This document shows, one piece after another, positions 50,513-59,630 of a stretch of 64,000 bases of DNA (the stretch's first letter is position 1; each line of letters begins with the position of its first letter). Both the position numbers and the translations under genes were made by a program. The notes beneath the pieces are model-generated. The model did not search any database, was not told the origin of the DNA, and was given only the letters and a program-made list of their open reading frames with translations. The stretch lies in contig CAWGTX010000002.1 of NCBI GenBank assembly GCA_963825585.1, forward strand, positions 186,001-250,000. The letters run 5' to 3'. The stretch comes from JAOUGY01 sp963825585. Its GTDB lineage: Bacteria; Actinomycetota; Acidimicrobiia; Spongiisociales; ZC4RG35.

Positions 50513-51843
50513 CGAATGTCATCGTTTGGTTCCGACGTGACCTGAGACTCACCGACAACCCGGCCTGGGCCGCGGCGACCGCCGACCACGACCAGGTCAC
50601 CGCCCTCTTCGTGGTCGACCCCCGGCTGTGGGACCGCTGCTCCCAGCCGAGGGTGGCCCTCCTGGCCGACCATCTGCGCCGGCTCGACGAACGCCTGCGC
50701 ACCCTGGGCGGAAGACTCAGAGTCGAACGGGGCGACCCGCTGGTGGTGGTCCCGGAGCTTGCGTCCCGCCTCTCCGCCGACGTGGTCGCCAACCGGGACC
50801 ACACCCCGTACACGCTCGCCCGTGACCGGTCGATGCCGGTGGACGTCGCCTGGCACGACGGTCTCTCCGTACACCCGCCTGACGTTGTCCGAAACGCCGA
50901 GGGCGGCGTGTACCGGGTGTTCACCCCGTTCTCGAAGGCGTGGCGGGAGCGGCCGCTCGATCCGTGGCCGGTGCCCGGTGATGCCCGGATCACATCACAA
51001 GAAGGTACCGGCGTGCCCGAGGCCCCCGCCCCGCCCATTCCTGGAGGAGAGGATGCCGCCATGGCCCGTCTCGCCGAGTTCGAAGATCGGGTGGACACCT
51101 ACCCAGGAGAGCGGGACCGGCCCGACCTCGACAGCACCAGCCGCCTCTCGATCGATCTGAAGTACGGCTCCCTCGGCGCCCGCACCGTGTACGAGCGGAT
51201 CGGTGACCACACCGCCGCCCGCTGGTCGTTCGTTCGCCAGCTCGCCTGGCGGGACTTCTACGCCTCGCTGATGCTCGAGCGACCCGACACCATCGACCAC
51301 GCCATGCGGACCGAATACGACGCCATCACCTGGCTCGAAGACCCCCAGGGGTTGCAGGCCTGGAAGTCGGGCGCCACGGGGTACCCGATCGTCGATGCCG
51401 GCATGCGCCAGTTGATGGGTGAGGGATGGATGCACAACCGGGTGCGGATGATCACCGCTTCGTTCCTGGTGAAAGACCTGCTCATCGACTGGCGGCTGGG
51501 AGAACGCCACTTCCGCCGCCTCCTGCTCGACGGAGACGTCAGCCAGAACGTGGGCAACTGGCAGTGGACCGCCGGTACCGGCGCCGACGCCGCCCCCTAC
51601 TTCCGCGTCTTCAACCCCGTCACCCAGTCGCAGAAGTTCGATCCCAATGGCGACTACATAAGACGCTGGATCCCCGAACTGGCCGACGTTCCGGCACCCG
51701 ACATCCACCAACCCTGGCAGGCGGGCCCGCTCGAACTCGCATCGTGGGGCGTGACTCTGGGAGACACCTATCCGTTTCCCATCGTCGACCATGCCGAAGC
51801 ACGCGAGAGAGTGCTGGAGGCGTACAAGCGGGCGTTGCGCTAG
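50509..51843 (+). CDS. phrB: Deoxyribodipyrimidine photolyase (class I, cryptochrome family)
   Basis: The 444-residue enzyme repairs UV-induced pyrimidine dimers with light and FAD. Visible features are the antenna domain start NVIVWFRRDLRLTDNP, the substrate/FAD region RQLAWRDFYASLM, GYPIVDAGMRQLMGEGWMHNRVRMITASFLVKDLLIDWRLGE (in segments), DGDVSQNVGNWQWTAGTGADAAPYFRVFNP and QSQKFDPNGDYIRRWIPEL. All FAD-binding residues expected in these motifs appear present. The start ATG 50509 overlaps the acyltransferase stop. It is convergent with a B12-type light-sensor-like regulator gene. Confidence 0.94.
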   Translation: MTNVIVWFRRDLRLTDNPAWAAATADHDQVTALFVVDPRLWDRCSQPRVALLADHLRRLDERLRTLGGRLRVERGDPLVVVPELASRLSADVVANRDHTPYTLARDRSMPVDVAWHDGLSVHPPDVVRNAEGGVYRVFTPFSKAWRERPLDPWPVPGDARITSQEGTGVPEAPAPPIPGGEDAAMARLAEFEDRVDTYPGERDRPDLDSTSRLSIDLKYGSLGARTVYERIGDHTAARWSFVRQLAWRDFYASLMLERPDTIDHAMRTEYDAITWLEDPQGLQAWKSGATGYPIVDAGMRQLMGEGWMHNRVRMITASFLVKDLLIDWRLGERHFRRLLLDGDVSQNVGNWQWTAGTGADAAPYFRVFNPVTQSQKFDPNGDYIRRWIPELADVPAPDIHQPWQAGPLELASWGVTLGDTYPFPIVDHAEARERVLEAYKRALR

Positions 51844-51964
51844 CTACCAGCTTCCAGCGGCCAGCCGAGCACGTCCGACGTCCGACGCAACATGCAACAC
51901 GCTGGAGCGCTTTTCTGGCTGGAAGCTGGAGGCTGGCCGCTGGCAGCTCGGATCTGGCAGCTCG
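51844..51964. repeat. Inverted AGCTGGAAGCTGG-type repeats between convergent genes
   Basis: CTACCAGCTTCCAGCGGCCA right after the photolyase stop is the inverse of words in the cluster GGCTGGAAGCTGGAGGCTGG and CCGCTGGCAGCTCGG at 51917-51950, next to the stop of the CarH-like gene. The pair could form a long imperfect hairpin and act as a bidirectional terminator. Confidence 0.65.
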
Positions 51965-52804
51965 CTATGCCGTTCGTGCGCCTTTGGTGATCTGAGCGAT
52001 CAGCTCTCCGACGTCGGTTGCTCGTTCGACCCAACCGTCGGCTCCGAGGGAGATGGCGTGCTCGAGGGATTCGATGGCGCGCCCGCCGATGACGATGGGG
52101 ATGTCGGTGCCGAACACGCTGCGGACTTCTTCGATGGTCGCGATGAGCCGGGGGAGGGCGTCGGTGTAGGCCACCGACAGGCACACGGCCTCGAGGTCGT
52201 CCACCTTCTTCATCGCCGATACCAACGACTGGGCTGGGGTGTCGGGACCGAGATCGAGCACCGAATAGCTCTCGCCCCGGAGTACATCGGTGAGCATGGC
52301 GAGGCCGAAACCGTGCCGCTCTCCGGAGGGCATGGCGGCCACCACGGTTCCCCTGGGACGGCCTCTCCGGTTGAAACGGGGGCCGAGCCGACCGATGATC
52401 CGCGAGGCGACGGCGCTTGCGAGGTGTTCGTCGTCGATGCCGATTTCGCCTGACGCCCAGCGCTCTCCGACCGATGCGAGCGCGGGGGCGAGCACCTCGA
52501 CGTAGATGCGTGCGGGGGTGCTCCCGGAGGCCAGTGCCGCTTCGACCACGGCCCAGGCACCGGTGACGTCGCCGGCGACCATACGTGCTTCGAGCCGCTC
52601 GGCCCAGGGGGCGTCACCCTTGGCGACTGGGGCGTCCGACGGGGTGATGAACTCGTCGAGGTCGGCGGTGGCGACTCGCCAGGACCCCCCGACTTTCTTG
52701 GCGGGGAGAAGGCCCAGGCGGACGTACCGGTACATCGTCATGTAGTGCACGCCAAGCCTGTCGGCTGCCTCCTGGAGGCTGAGGGTATCGCTGGACATAT
52801 CCAT
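51965..52804 (-). CDS. Cobalamin-binding transcriptional regulator, CarH/LitR-like
   Basis: The 279-residue product has an excisionase-like helix-turn-helix (LSLQEAADRLGVHYMTMYRYVRLGLLPAKKVGG, in two parts), a four-helix bundle (about 68-140) and a Rossmann B12-binding domain (about 150-275). The bundle contains ERWASGEIGIDDEHLAS, matching the WxxGEIGVAxEH motif of CarH. The B12 domain contains PSGERHGFGLAML, which provides the cobalamin-ligand His region. CarH proteins repress in the dark with adenosylcobalamin and release DNA in light. Convergence with photolyase and divergence from an SDR gene fit such a role. Confidence 0.85.
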   Translation of the reverse strand: MDMSSDTLSLQEAADRLGVHYMTMYRYVRLGLLPAKKVGGSWRVATADLDEFITPSDAPVAKGDAPWAERLEARMVAGDVTGAWAVVEAALASGSTPARIYVEVLAPALASVGERWASGEIGIDDEHLASAVASRIIGRLGPRFNRRGRPRGTVVAAMPSGERHGFGLAMLTDVLRGESYSVLDLGPDTPAQSLVSAMKKVDDLEAVCLSVAYTDALPRLIATIEEVRSVFGTDIPIVIGGRAIESLEHAISLGADGWVERATDVGELIAQITKGARTA

Positions 52805-52868
52805 GGAGAGGGCATATTATCAGTAAAAGCATTAAGCACTAAAACCTTCTCGAAGAAATGCCGCTCTC
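52805..52868. promoter_or_regulatory. AT-rich divergent promoter of the CarH-like and SDR genes
   Basis: This 64-bp region is strikingly AT-rich for the window. For the CarH-like gene, TTTTAG (52839-52844) and GATAAT (52816-52821) are 17 bases apart on the minus strand and predict a start very near the ATG. Two similar decamers, CAGTAAAAGC (52821-52830) and CACTAAAACC (52837-52846), form a direct repeat over the promoter and are candidate operator half-sites. Confidence 0.5.
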
Positions 52869-53843
52869 ATGAGACCCAACGCCTCCAAGCTCGACACGCT
52901 CCTCGACTCCAGCATCCTCCTGGGCTTCTCCAAGGTGGGCTCCCGACTCCGGCGCCTTCCCCCCGTGTCGACGTCGATGGCCGGCAAGCGGGTCGTCATC
53001 ACCGGAGCGACCGGCGGCATCGGGAAGGCAGCCGCTGAAGGCATGGGCCGGCTCGGTGCCGAGGTGGTGCTGGTGGGTCGCAGCCCCGACAAGCTCGACC
53101 GCGCCGCCGCCGACGTCGCCCGGGCCGGCGGAGTCCCGGTCACCGAGGTCGCCGACCTGAGTCTCATGGCCGAGGTCTCCGCACTGGCGGGGCGACTCTC
53201 CTCCCGCTTCGCCCACATCGACGTGCTCGTGAACAACGTCGGCATTCTCCATCCCGAGCGTCAGGTCACCCCCGAGGGTGTGGAGGCCACGTTTGCCACC
53301 AACCTCCTCGGCCAGTACATCCTCACCAACCACCTCGCGCCGACGCTGGCGGCCGCACCGCACCCGGCCCGTATCGTCACCGTCAGCTCCGGCGGCATGT
53401 ACACCGCCCGCCTGTCCGTCTCGGACCTGCAGACAGAGCGTTCGTACAAGGGTTCGGTCGCCTACGCCCGCACCAAACGTGCCCAGGTCGCGCTCACCGA
53501 GATGTGGGCCGAGCGGTTCGCATCGTCAGGGATCGTCGCCCACTCCATGCATCCCGGATGGGCAGACACCCCCGGAGTGAGCCACTCGCTACCGATGTTC
53601 GCCAAGCTGACCGGCCCGATCCTACGGACCCCCGAGCAGGGAGCCGACACGATCGTGTGGCTGGCGGCCGATCCTGCGCCCGCAGGTGTCACCGGGCTGT
53701 TCTGGCACGACCGTGCCCCCCGACCCACCCACCGGCTTCGCTCCACCAGCGAGCGTCCCGGTGAGCGGGACCGACTCTGGGACACCCTGGAGTCGATGAC
53801 AGCAGCCTTCGAAGTACCCATGACCGACCCAACCATCCGATAG
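52869..53843 (+). CDS. Short-chain dehydrogenase/reductase (DHRS12/retinol-dehydrogenase-like)
   Basis: The 324-residue SDR has cofactor motif TGATGGIGKAAAEGM, NNVGI, catalytic Ser in VTVSSGGMYTA and YxxxK in AYARTKRAQ. The sequence around LLDSSILLGFSKVGSRLRRL forms an N-terminal extension typical of the DHRS12-like group, and HPGWADTPGV is a conserved loop. It reduces an unknown carbonyl compound. It shares the divergent AT-rich promoter with the CarH-like regulator, so it is a candidate light-induced gene. The WhiB gene starts 14 bases after its stop. Confidence 0.85.
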   Translation: MRPNASKLDTLLDSSILLGFSKVGSRLRRLPPVSTSMAGKRVVITGATGGIGKAAAEGMGRLGAEVVLVGRSPDKLDRAAADVARAGGVPVTEVADLSLMAEVSALAGRLSSRFAHIDVLVNNVGILHPERQVTPEGVEATFATNLLGQYILTNHLAPTLAAAPHPARIVTVSSGGMYTARLSVSDLQTERSYKGSVAYARTKRAQVALTEMWAERFASSGIVAHSMHPGWADTPGVSHSLPMFAKLTGPILRTPEQGADTIVWLAADPAPAGVTGLFWHDRAPRPTHRLRSTSERPGERDRLWDTLESMTAAFEVPMTDPTIR

Positions 53844-53857
53844 GAGCGATTCGTCCC

Positions 53858-54154
53858 ATGCAGACCATCCCCGACCCGATCCTCGGCGAACTCGTCATTC
53901 TCGACTGGCGGGATTTGGCCGCCTGCAACAGTCACGATCCCAACATGTGGTTCCCGGCCGGGGAGACAGGCCCCGCCGCCGAGCAGATTCGATATGCCAA
54001 GAAGGTGTGCGGCAGCTGCGAAGTTCAGGAGGACTGCCTCGCCTACGCCATCGAGACCAATCAGATCTCCGGCGTGTGGGGAGGCCTCACCGAGGACGAG
54101 CGCCGTCCAGTGCGTCGCCGCTGGCTCGCCGAGCGTCGTCGCCGCAGCTCCTGA
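53858..54154 (+). CDS. WhiB-family iron-sulfur transcriptional regulator
   Basis: The 98-residue product has the four conserved cysteines of the cluster-binding domain (C23, C51, C54, C60, in LAACNSHDP and KKVCGSCEVQEDCLAYA), the turn GVWGGLTEDERR and a basic C-terminus (RRRWLAERRRR) that contacts DNA. WhiB proteins bind the primary sigma factor and respond to redox signals or oxygen. Only 14 bases separate it from the SDR gene, and they contain a GGAG-type ribosome binding site, so both are probably in one transcript controlled by the B12 regulator. Confidence 0.94.
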   Translation: MQTIPDPILGELVILDWRDLAACNSHDPNMWFPAGETGPAAEQIRYAKKVCGSCEVQEDCLAYAIETNQISGVWGGLTEDERRPVRRRWLAERRRRSS

Positions 54155-54171
54155 CCCGATAGGGTTCCGGC

Positions 54172-54774
54172 ATGGAACCGCGTCACCAACTGGCAGCTGC
54201 CCAGCTGCAGCGCATGCGCGGCATGAACGCCGCGTACCACAACCGGTTCTTCTCAGACATCCGTTTCACCCTGGTGGTCGAGCTCGCCCTTTTGGCGGGC
54301 GGGCTGGCCATCGACACCCGCCTGTACCTGGCGGTGCCGCTGGTGGCGTTGATGGGCGCGGTGGCGACGGCGTTCGACGCCTCGTACCTCATCTTCTCCC
54401 GTCAGTACGCCACCCGCCTCGAGCAGTACCTCAATCGGGAGGTCGGCGCCGACGTGCTCATCGCCCACCGGCTCGAGGATGCCTACCTGTTCCCGCTCGA
54501 CTCCACGAAGATCGTCACGCTCCCGGTGGGCACGCCCTACACGTGGTTCGGATTCATGACCTTCTTCTACACGGCGATGGGGATCGGCGCCTACCTCGTC
54601 GGCCTCGTCGCCTCATGGGACGTCCTCACCGGCTGGGCATCCACCGTGTTCGTAGCCGCCTACCTCGGCGGGCTGGGGGCGATCACCCTCGCCTGCCTCG
54701 CCGTCGGATGGCGGTGGTTCGTCACTGGTGAAGGTGAGCGCCGACTGAAGGCGGTTCTCGACGAGACCTACTGA
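54172..54774 (+). CDS. Four-helix membrane protein, function unknown
   Basis: The 200-residue product has two pairs of membrane helices (about 34-50 with 53-75, and 125-148 with 155-180) separated by a cytoplasmic-looking segment of about 45 residues (SRQYATRLEQYLNREVGADVLIAHRLEDAYLF). Its N-terminal tail (HQLAAAQLQRMRGMNAAYH) is amphipathic. No family was recognised. It follows the whiB gene by 17 bases on the same strand and is probably part of the same transcript. Confidence 0.7.
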   Translation: MEPRHQLAAAQLQRMRGMNAAYHNRFFSDIRFTLVVELALLAGGLAIDTRLYLAVPLVALMGAVATAFDASYLIFSRQYATRLEQYLNREVGADVLIAHRLEDAYLFPLDSTKIVTLPVGTPYTWFGFMTFFYTAMGIGAYLVGLVASWDVLTGWASTVFVAAYLGGLGAITLACLAVGWRWFVTGEGERRLKAVLDETY

Positions 54775-54870
54775 GACTCGGGCCGCGTCCTTCTGGCATC
54801 TGACAGCACGCGTGCGGCCGCCCGATGGACCGGACGGCTCTCGTTCACGCGGCCGTGGCAATATCGACCG

Positions 54871-55842
54871 ATGATCGTCGACGCAGCACTGTACGACTCG
54901 GGAAAGCGCCGACCCCAGGCTTTCCGGTTGGAGGGCGCCAACGAGGAATGCAAAGCCGAGGGCACGTTCTGTTGGATCGGACTGTTCGAACCGGAGGCAG
55001 ATGAGTTCGATGCCGTTCGCCACGAGTTCGGGCTCCACGAACTGGCGGTGGAAGACGCCATCGCTGCACATCAGCGCCCCAAACTGGAGATGTACGACCA
55101 CACACTCTTCGTTGTTCTCAAGCCCGCCCTGTATCTCGACGCTCCGGAGTCGGTGGAGTTCGGTGAGATCCTGCTCTTCGTGGACGACGACTTCGTGGTC
55201 GTGGTCCGTCACGGCGATGCCAGCCAGCTGATCCAGGTTCGGAAGTCCCTCGAGGCCGAACGCGATGAGCTGCGGTACGGTCCGGGTGCGGTTCTGTTGG
55301 CCGTCGTCGAGCGTGTGGTCGACGACTACGCCAATGTGCTCGAGGGTCTCGAACGCGACATCCAGGAAGTCGAGAAGCAGGTCTTCTCCGACAGCGACGA
55401 AGCCCCCACCGAGCGCATCTACAAGCTGAAGAGAGAAGTGCTCGAGTTCGCCCAGGCAACCACTCCGCTGCTCGACCCGTTGGACCGTCTCGCCCGTGGC
55501 CGGTTCGAAGCCGTGCATGTCGAGCTGCGGGAGTACTTTCGGGACACCCACGACCAGCTCCAGCGAGTGGTCGACCAGGTGGCGACCTTTCGTGATCTCC
55601 TCACTTCGGTGCTCGATGCAAATCTCACTCAGGTGAGCGTCCGCCAGAACGAGGACATGAGGAAGATCTCGGCGTGGGTGGCCATCGCAGCCGTCCCGAC
55701 GATGCTGGCGGGAATCTGGGGCATGAACTTCTCGGCGATGCCCGAGCTCGACTGGCGACTCGGGTACCCCCTGGCGATCGGCACGATGGTCGGCGTCTCA
55801 CTCGGCCTCTACTGGCGGTTCAAGCGCTCAGGGTGGCTCTGA
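54871..55842 (+). CDS. corA: CorA-family magnesium/cobalt transporter
   Basis: The 323-residue product has the large N-terminal cytoplasmic domain (LFEPEADEFDAVRHEFGLHELAVEDAIAAHQRPKLEMYDHTLFVVLK in parts) and the long stalk helix. Two C-terminal membrane helices flank the signature GMNFSAMPEL. The end is positively charged (WRFKRSGWL). It forms a pentameric channel for divalent cations. The gene is preceded by a 96-base gap and is followed by purA after 132 bases, so it is probably independent. Confidence 0.94.
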   Translation: MIVDAALYDSGKRRPQAFRLEGANEECKAEGTFCWIGLFEPEADEFDAVRHEFGLHELAVEDAIAAHQRPKLEMYDHTLFVVLKPALYLDAPESVEFGEILLFVDDDFVVVVRHGDASQLIQVRKSLEAERDELRYGPGAVLLAVVERVVDDYANVLEGLERDIQEVEKQVFSDSDEAPTERIYKLKREVLEFAQATTPLLDPLDRLARGRFEAVHVELREYFRDTHDQLQRVVDQVATFRDLLTSVLDANLTQVSVRQNEDMRKISAWVAIAAVPTMLAGIWGMNFSAMPELDWRLGYPLAIGTMVGVSLGLYWRFKRSGWL

Positions 55843-55974
55843 CCGATCGATCGGTGCTCCGCGCAACATACGCGCCCCGGCGGCCTGGAAGCGAGCCAGA
55901 AGGCGCGGTCCTTTCGGGCGCACCCCACGACCAGCCGGTTCCGGGCGCGCCTCGGCTGCTCTAGCATTCCCGCA

Positions 55975-57252
55975 ATGCCAGCAACGATCGTCTTGGGCGC
56001 TCAGTGGGGAGACGAAGGGAAGGGTCGAGTCACCGACTTCTTCTCGGAGTCGGCTGACTTCGTCGTCCGATTCCAGGGCGGCAACAATGCCGGCCACACC
56101 ATCATCATCGGCGACCAGCGTTTCGCCCTGTCGTTGACGCCTTCCGGGGTGATGTACCCGCACTGCACGCCGGTGATCGCCTCGGGATGTGTGATCGATC
56201 CCAAAGTACTGCTCACAGAAGTGGACATGCTGTCCGAGCGCGGTGTCGACCCCTCCAAACTCCGCATCTCGGCCAACGCCCATCTCATCATGCCGTACCA
56301 CCGGAAGATGGACGCAGTGATGGAGCGGTATCTGGGCAAGAACCAGATCGGGACCACCAAGAAGGGCATCGGCCCGGCATACACCGACAAGTACGCCCGC
56401 CGAGGCATCCGTGTGCAGGACCTCTTCGATCCCAAGATCTTCCGCGACAAGGTCGAGGTGGCGCTCGAGGACACCAACAAGATCCTCACCAGGGTCTACA
56501 ACCAGCTCCCGATGGACGCCACCGCCATCGCAGACGAATACCTCGGCTATGCCGAACGGCTACTGCCTTACGCCACCGACACCTCGCTGCTGCTGTGGGA
56601 AGGCATCCACTCGGGCAAAGAGGTCCTGTTCGAGGGCGCCCAGGGCACGCTGCTCGACATCGACCACGGCACGTACCCGTTCGTCACCTCGTCGAACCCG
56701 ACCGCAGGCGGAGCCCTGGTGGGATCGGGCATCGGACCCAGGGACATCGACCGGGTGGTCGGTGTCGCCAAGGCCTACATTTCCCGGGTCGGCACCGGCC
56801 CGTTCCCGACCGAACTGCACGACGAGATCGGCGACACCATGATCGAACTCGGTGGGGAGTACGGCACCGTCACGGGGCGGCGCCGCCGGTGCGGATGGCT
56901 CGACCTGCTGGCACTTCGCTACTCGGCCCGGGTCAACAGCCTCACCGAGATCTTCCTCACGAAGATGGACATCCTGTCGGCGTTCGACACCATCAAGGTG
57001 GCCAACGCCTACACGTTGCTCGGCGAACGCTACGACGAGTTCCCCCGCCAGCAGCGGGTGCTGTACAACTGCACACCGGTGCTCGAGGAGCTTCCCGGTT
57101 GGCGGACCGACATCTCCGGCTGCCGCGAATACGACGAACTGCCCGAGAACGCCCGTCGCTACATCGAGTACATCGAGCAGGCGGTCGGAGTTCCGGTCGG
57201 CTGGATCTCGGTTGGTCCCGAGCGCAGCCAGCTGATCCACCGGAGGAGCTGA
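55975..57252 (+). CDS. purA: Adenylosuccinate synthetase
   Basis: The 425-residue enzyme joins aspartate to IMP with GTP, the first committed step to AMP. Signatures are VLGAQWGDEGKGRVTDFF at the N-terminus, QGGNNAGHTI, TKKGIGPAYTDKYARRGI, EGAQGTLLDIDHGTYPFVTSSNP, TGPFPTEL and GRRRRCGWLDLLALRYS. The length matches the family. It is followed after only three bases by purD, so the two purine genes form an operon. Confidence 0.97.
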   Translation: MPATIVLGAQWGDEGKGRVTDFFSESADFVVRFQGGNNAGHTIIIGDQRFALSLTPSGVMYPHCTPVIASGCVIDPKVLLTEVDMLSERGVDPSKLRISANAHLIMPYHRKMDAVMERYLGKNQIGTTKKGIGPAYTDKYARRGIRVQDLFDPKIFRDKVEVALEDTNKILTRVYNQLPMDATAIADEYLGYAERLLPYATDTSLLLWEGIHSGKEVLFEGAQGTLLDIDHGTYPFVTSSNPTAGGALVGSGIGPRDIDRVVGVAKAYISRVGTGPFPTELHDEIGDTMIELGGEYGTVTGRRRRCGWLDLLALRYSARVNSLTEIFLTKMDILSAFDTIKVANAYTLLGERYDEFPRQQRVLYNCTPVLEELPGWRTDISGCREYDELPENARRYIEYIEQAVGVPVGWISVGPERSQLIHRRS

Positions 57253-57255
57253 GGC

Positions 57256-58503
57256 GTGCGGGTTCTCCTCATCGGCGGTGGCGGCCGTGAGCACGCCATC
57301 GGCTGGGCGCTGGCGCGCTCCCCCCACGTCACCGAGCTCATCTCCCTCCCGGGAAACCCGGGTCTCGCCGAGTTGGGAGCGGTGGTGGAAGGTGTGTCGG
57401 CCACCGACGTCGGCGCCGTGGCCGCCATCGCCCGGGTCCACTCCGTCGATCTGGTGGTGGTGGGGCCCGAGGCCCCGCTGGCCGCCGGCATCGTCGACGC
57501 CATCTCGAGGCTCGGCATACCGGTGTTCGGGCCCACCCGATCCGCCACCCGGCTCGAATCGTCGAAAGCGTTCGCCAAGGACGTGATGATCAGAGCCGGC
57601 GTGCCCACCTCCGGGGCCTGGGTGTTCGAGGACCAGGAAACGGCTGCCGCCCACGTCAATGGACATCCGGGACCGTACGTGGTGAAGGCGGATGGCCTGG
57701 CCGCCGGCAAAGGGGTGCTGGTGACCGAGGAACGCGCCGCCGCGCTGGGCTGGGTGGACCGTTGTTTCGAAGGAGGGTTCGGCTCGGCCGGCAGCCGTGT
57801 GGTCATCGAGGAGTACCTGTCGGGCCCAGAGGTGAGCGTGTTCGCGGTATCCGACGGCACCGACGCCATCACCCTGGAGCCCGCACGCGATTACAAGCGG
57901 CTGCTCGACGGCGACGAGGGCCCCAACACCGGCGGCATGGGCAGCTACTCGCCGGTCGAGCTTCCCGATAGCCTGGTGGAGCAGGTCCGCCAGGAGATCA
58001 TCCTCCCGGTGCTGCGAACCATGGCGGCCGACGGCAACCCCTACATCGGGTTCATCTACGCCGGTCTGGTCCTCACGCCCGAAGGACCCAAGGTGATCGA
58101 GTTCAACGCTCGCCTCGGCGACCCCGAGACCCAGGTCGTGTTGCCTCGCCTCCAGACCGATCTCGTCGAGATGATCGAGGCGGCACTCGCCGGCCGGATC
58201 TCCTCCGTCGACTTGTCGTGGTCGGCGAGGGCAGCGGTCAATGTGGTGCTCGCGGCCGGCGGCTACCCGGACTCGCCCCGCTCCGGCGATCGGATCACAG
58301 GCCTCCCGGTCGCCGACGACGACGTGCTCGTGTTCCATGCAGGCACGACCCGGGACGATGCCGGCAGGCTGGTCACATCGGGAGGCCGAGTGCTCAGCGT
58401 CGTTGGCATGGGCGACTCGGTCGCCGACGCAAGCGGCCGGGCCTACGCCGCGATGGAGGGCATCCGCTTCGAAGGCAAGCAGCATCGCTCCGACATCGGC
58501 TGA
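57256..58503 (+). CDS. purD: Phosphoribosylamine-glycine ligase (GAR synthetase)
   Basis: The 415-residue ATP-grasp enzyme makes glycinamide ribonucleotide in purine synthesis. Visible parts are the N-domain LLIGGGGREHAIGWAL, VVGPEAPLAAGIVDA, the ATP-grasp PYVVKADGLAAGKGV, the B-domain EEYLSGPEVSVFAVSDG, GPNTGGMGSYSPV, metal-binding IEFNARLGDPETQVVLPRL and the C-domain AAGGYPDSPRSGD. It starts with GTG at 57256 after GGAGGAG that lies within the purA end. The protein is complete and of usual length. Confidence 0.97.
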   Translation: MRVLLIGGGGREHAIGWALARSPHVTELISLPGNPGLAELGAVVEGVSATDVGAVAAIARVHSVDLVVVGPEAPLAAGIVDAISRLGIPVFGPTRSATRLESSKAFAKDVMIRAGVPTSGAWVFEDQETAAAHVNGHPGPYVVKADGLAAGKGVLVTEERAAALGWVDRCFEGGFGSAGSRVVIEEYLSGPEVSVFAVSDGTDAITLEPARDYKRLLDGDEGPNTGGMGSYSPVELPDSLVEQVRQEIILPVLRTMAADGNPYIGFIYAGLVLTPEGPKVIEFNARLGDPETQVVLPRLQTDLVEMIEAALAGRISSVDLSWSARAAVNVVLAAGGYPDSPRSGDRITGLPVADDDVLVFHAGTTRDDAGRLVTSGGRVLSVVGMGDSVADASGRAYAAMEGIRFEGKQHRSDIG

Positions 58504-58559
58504 ACCGCCGTGGTTCGGCTGTGGCGACCGCGGCCAGGTGCCGTTGCGACTCATGGGGC

Positions 58560-59630
58560 CTAGATTGGAAGGGTCACCGTGATCGCACACCCGTGCGGCT
58601 CGAGGTTGCGGGCGCCAATCGTCCCGCCGTGAAGATCGACGATCCAGCTGGCGATGGCGAGGCCCAGGCCGCTTCCTCCCGGCCGGGCGGTGTCGGACCG
58701 GTAGAAGCGTTCGAAGATCCGCTCCAGATCAGCCGGTGGCACGCCCGGGCCGTCGTCGGACACCTCGATCGTGGCGGCGTCATCGGTCACATTCACGGTC
58801 ACCGCCACCTCACCCTCGCCGCCATGGCGAATGGCATTGTCGATGAGGTTGGCGACGACCGAGTGCAGTTGCCGGGGGTCACCCACCATGGACGCTCGCG
58901 AGGGGGCGTGCACCGAGATCGTCGGCGGCGGTTGAAGCAGGCGCGTCTCGGCGACAACTTCCTCGACCACCCCCACGAGGTCGATCGCAACCGGATGAAA
59001 CGAGGTGGCGCCCGCCTCCAGCCGTGAGAGCGTCAACAGCTCCCCCACCAGCCGGGCGAGCCGTTGTGTTTGGTTCAGCATCGCCTGGAGGGTGTGGCGG
59101 TCGTCGTCGACAACCCCGTCGAGCAGATTCTCGAGACCGGCGTGCAGCACGGCGAGCGGCGTCCGCAGTTCGTGGCTCACATTCGAGATCAGGTCGTTGC
59201 GTTGCCGCTCGAGATCGGCCAGGTTGGCTGACATCTCGTTGAACGCCTGAGCCAATCGGCCCACCTCGTCGACCGAGGTGGCCGAGACGGCCAGGCCGTA
59301 ATCGCCGGAGGCCACGGCGGAGGTGGCCTCGGTCATCTGGCGGAGAGGGGCGGTGATGCCGCGGGCGAGGATCTGCACCGACACCACCGAGAACACGACC
59401 GCAGTGGCCATCGCCCACATCGGGTGCAGACCGGAGGCACGGCCGACCGTGACCGTTGTGGCCGCGACGAGGACGGCCGCTCCCAGCACGATCGTGAGTT
59501 TGAGCTTGAGCGACGGGACCCTGTCGAGCGGACGAATCCGTCGGAGTGGGAGCCATCGGTCGAGCCACCGGTACACGGGGGCGATCGACTCGTCGAACCT
59601 GCGCAGCGCGCCGCTCGGTTCGGTCATCAT
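58560..59630 (-). CDS. Sensor histidine kinase (HAMP, HisKA, HATPase)
   Basis: The 356-residue kinase has two membrane helices close together (about 45-63 and 73-90), so it has almost no outer domain. HAMP (about 92-145), HisKA with LISNVSHELRTPLAVLHAG, and HATPase motifs NLIDNAIRHG, DDGPGVP and GGSGLGLAIA follow. It starts at ATG 59630, overlapping the response-regulator stop (ATGA). A short-loop kinase probably senses membrane state or an intramembrane partner. The signal is unknown. Confidence 0.9.
   Translation of the reverse strand: MMTEPSGALRRFDESIAPVYRWLDRWLPLRRIRPLDRVPSLKLKLTIVLGAAVLVAATTVTVGRASGLHPMWAMATAVVFSVVSVQILARGITAPLRQMTEATSAVASGDYGLAVSATSVDEVGRLAQAFNEMSANLADLERQRNDLISNVSHELRTPLAVLHAGLENLLDGVVDDDRHTLQAMLNQTQRLARLVGELLTLSRLEAGATSFHPVAIDLVGVVEEVVAETRLLQPPPTISVHAPSRASMVGDPRQLHSVVANLIDNAIRHGGEGEVAVTVNVTDDAATIEVSDDGPGVPPADLERIFERFYRSDTARPGGSGLGLAIASWIVDLHGGTIGARNLEPHGCAITVTLPI

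Noticed and set aside
56560..58590. 676-codon minus-strand open frame opposite purA and purD
   Set aside because: purA and purD are complete and conserved; the antisense product is compositionally a shadow.
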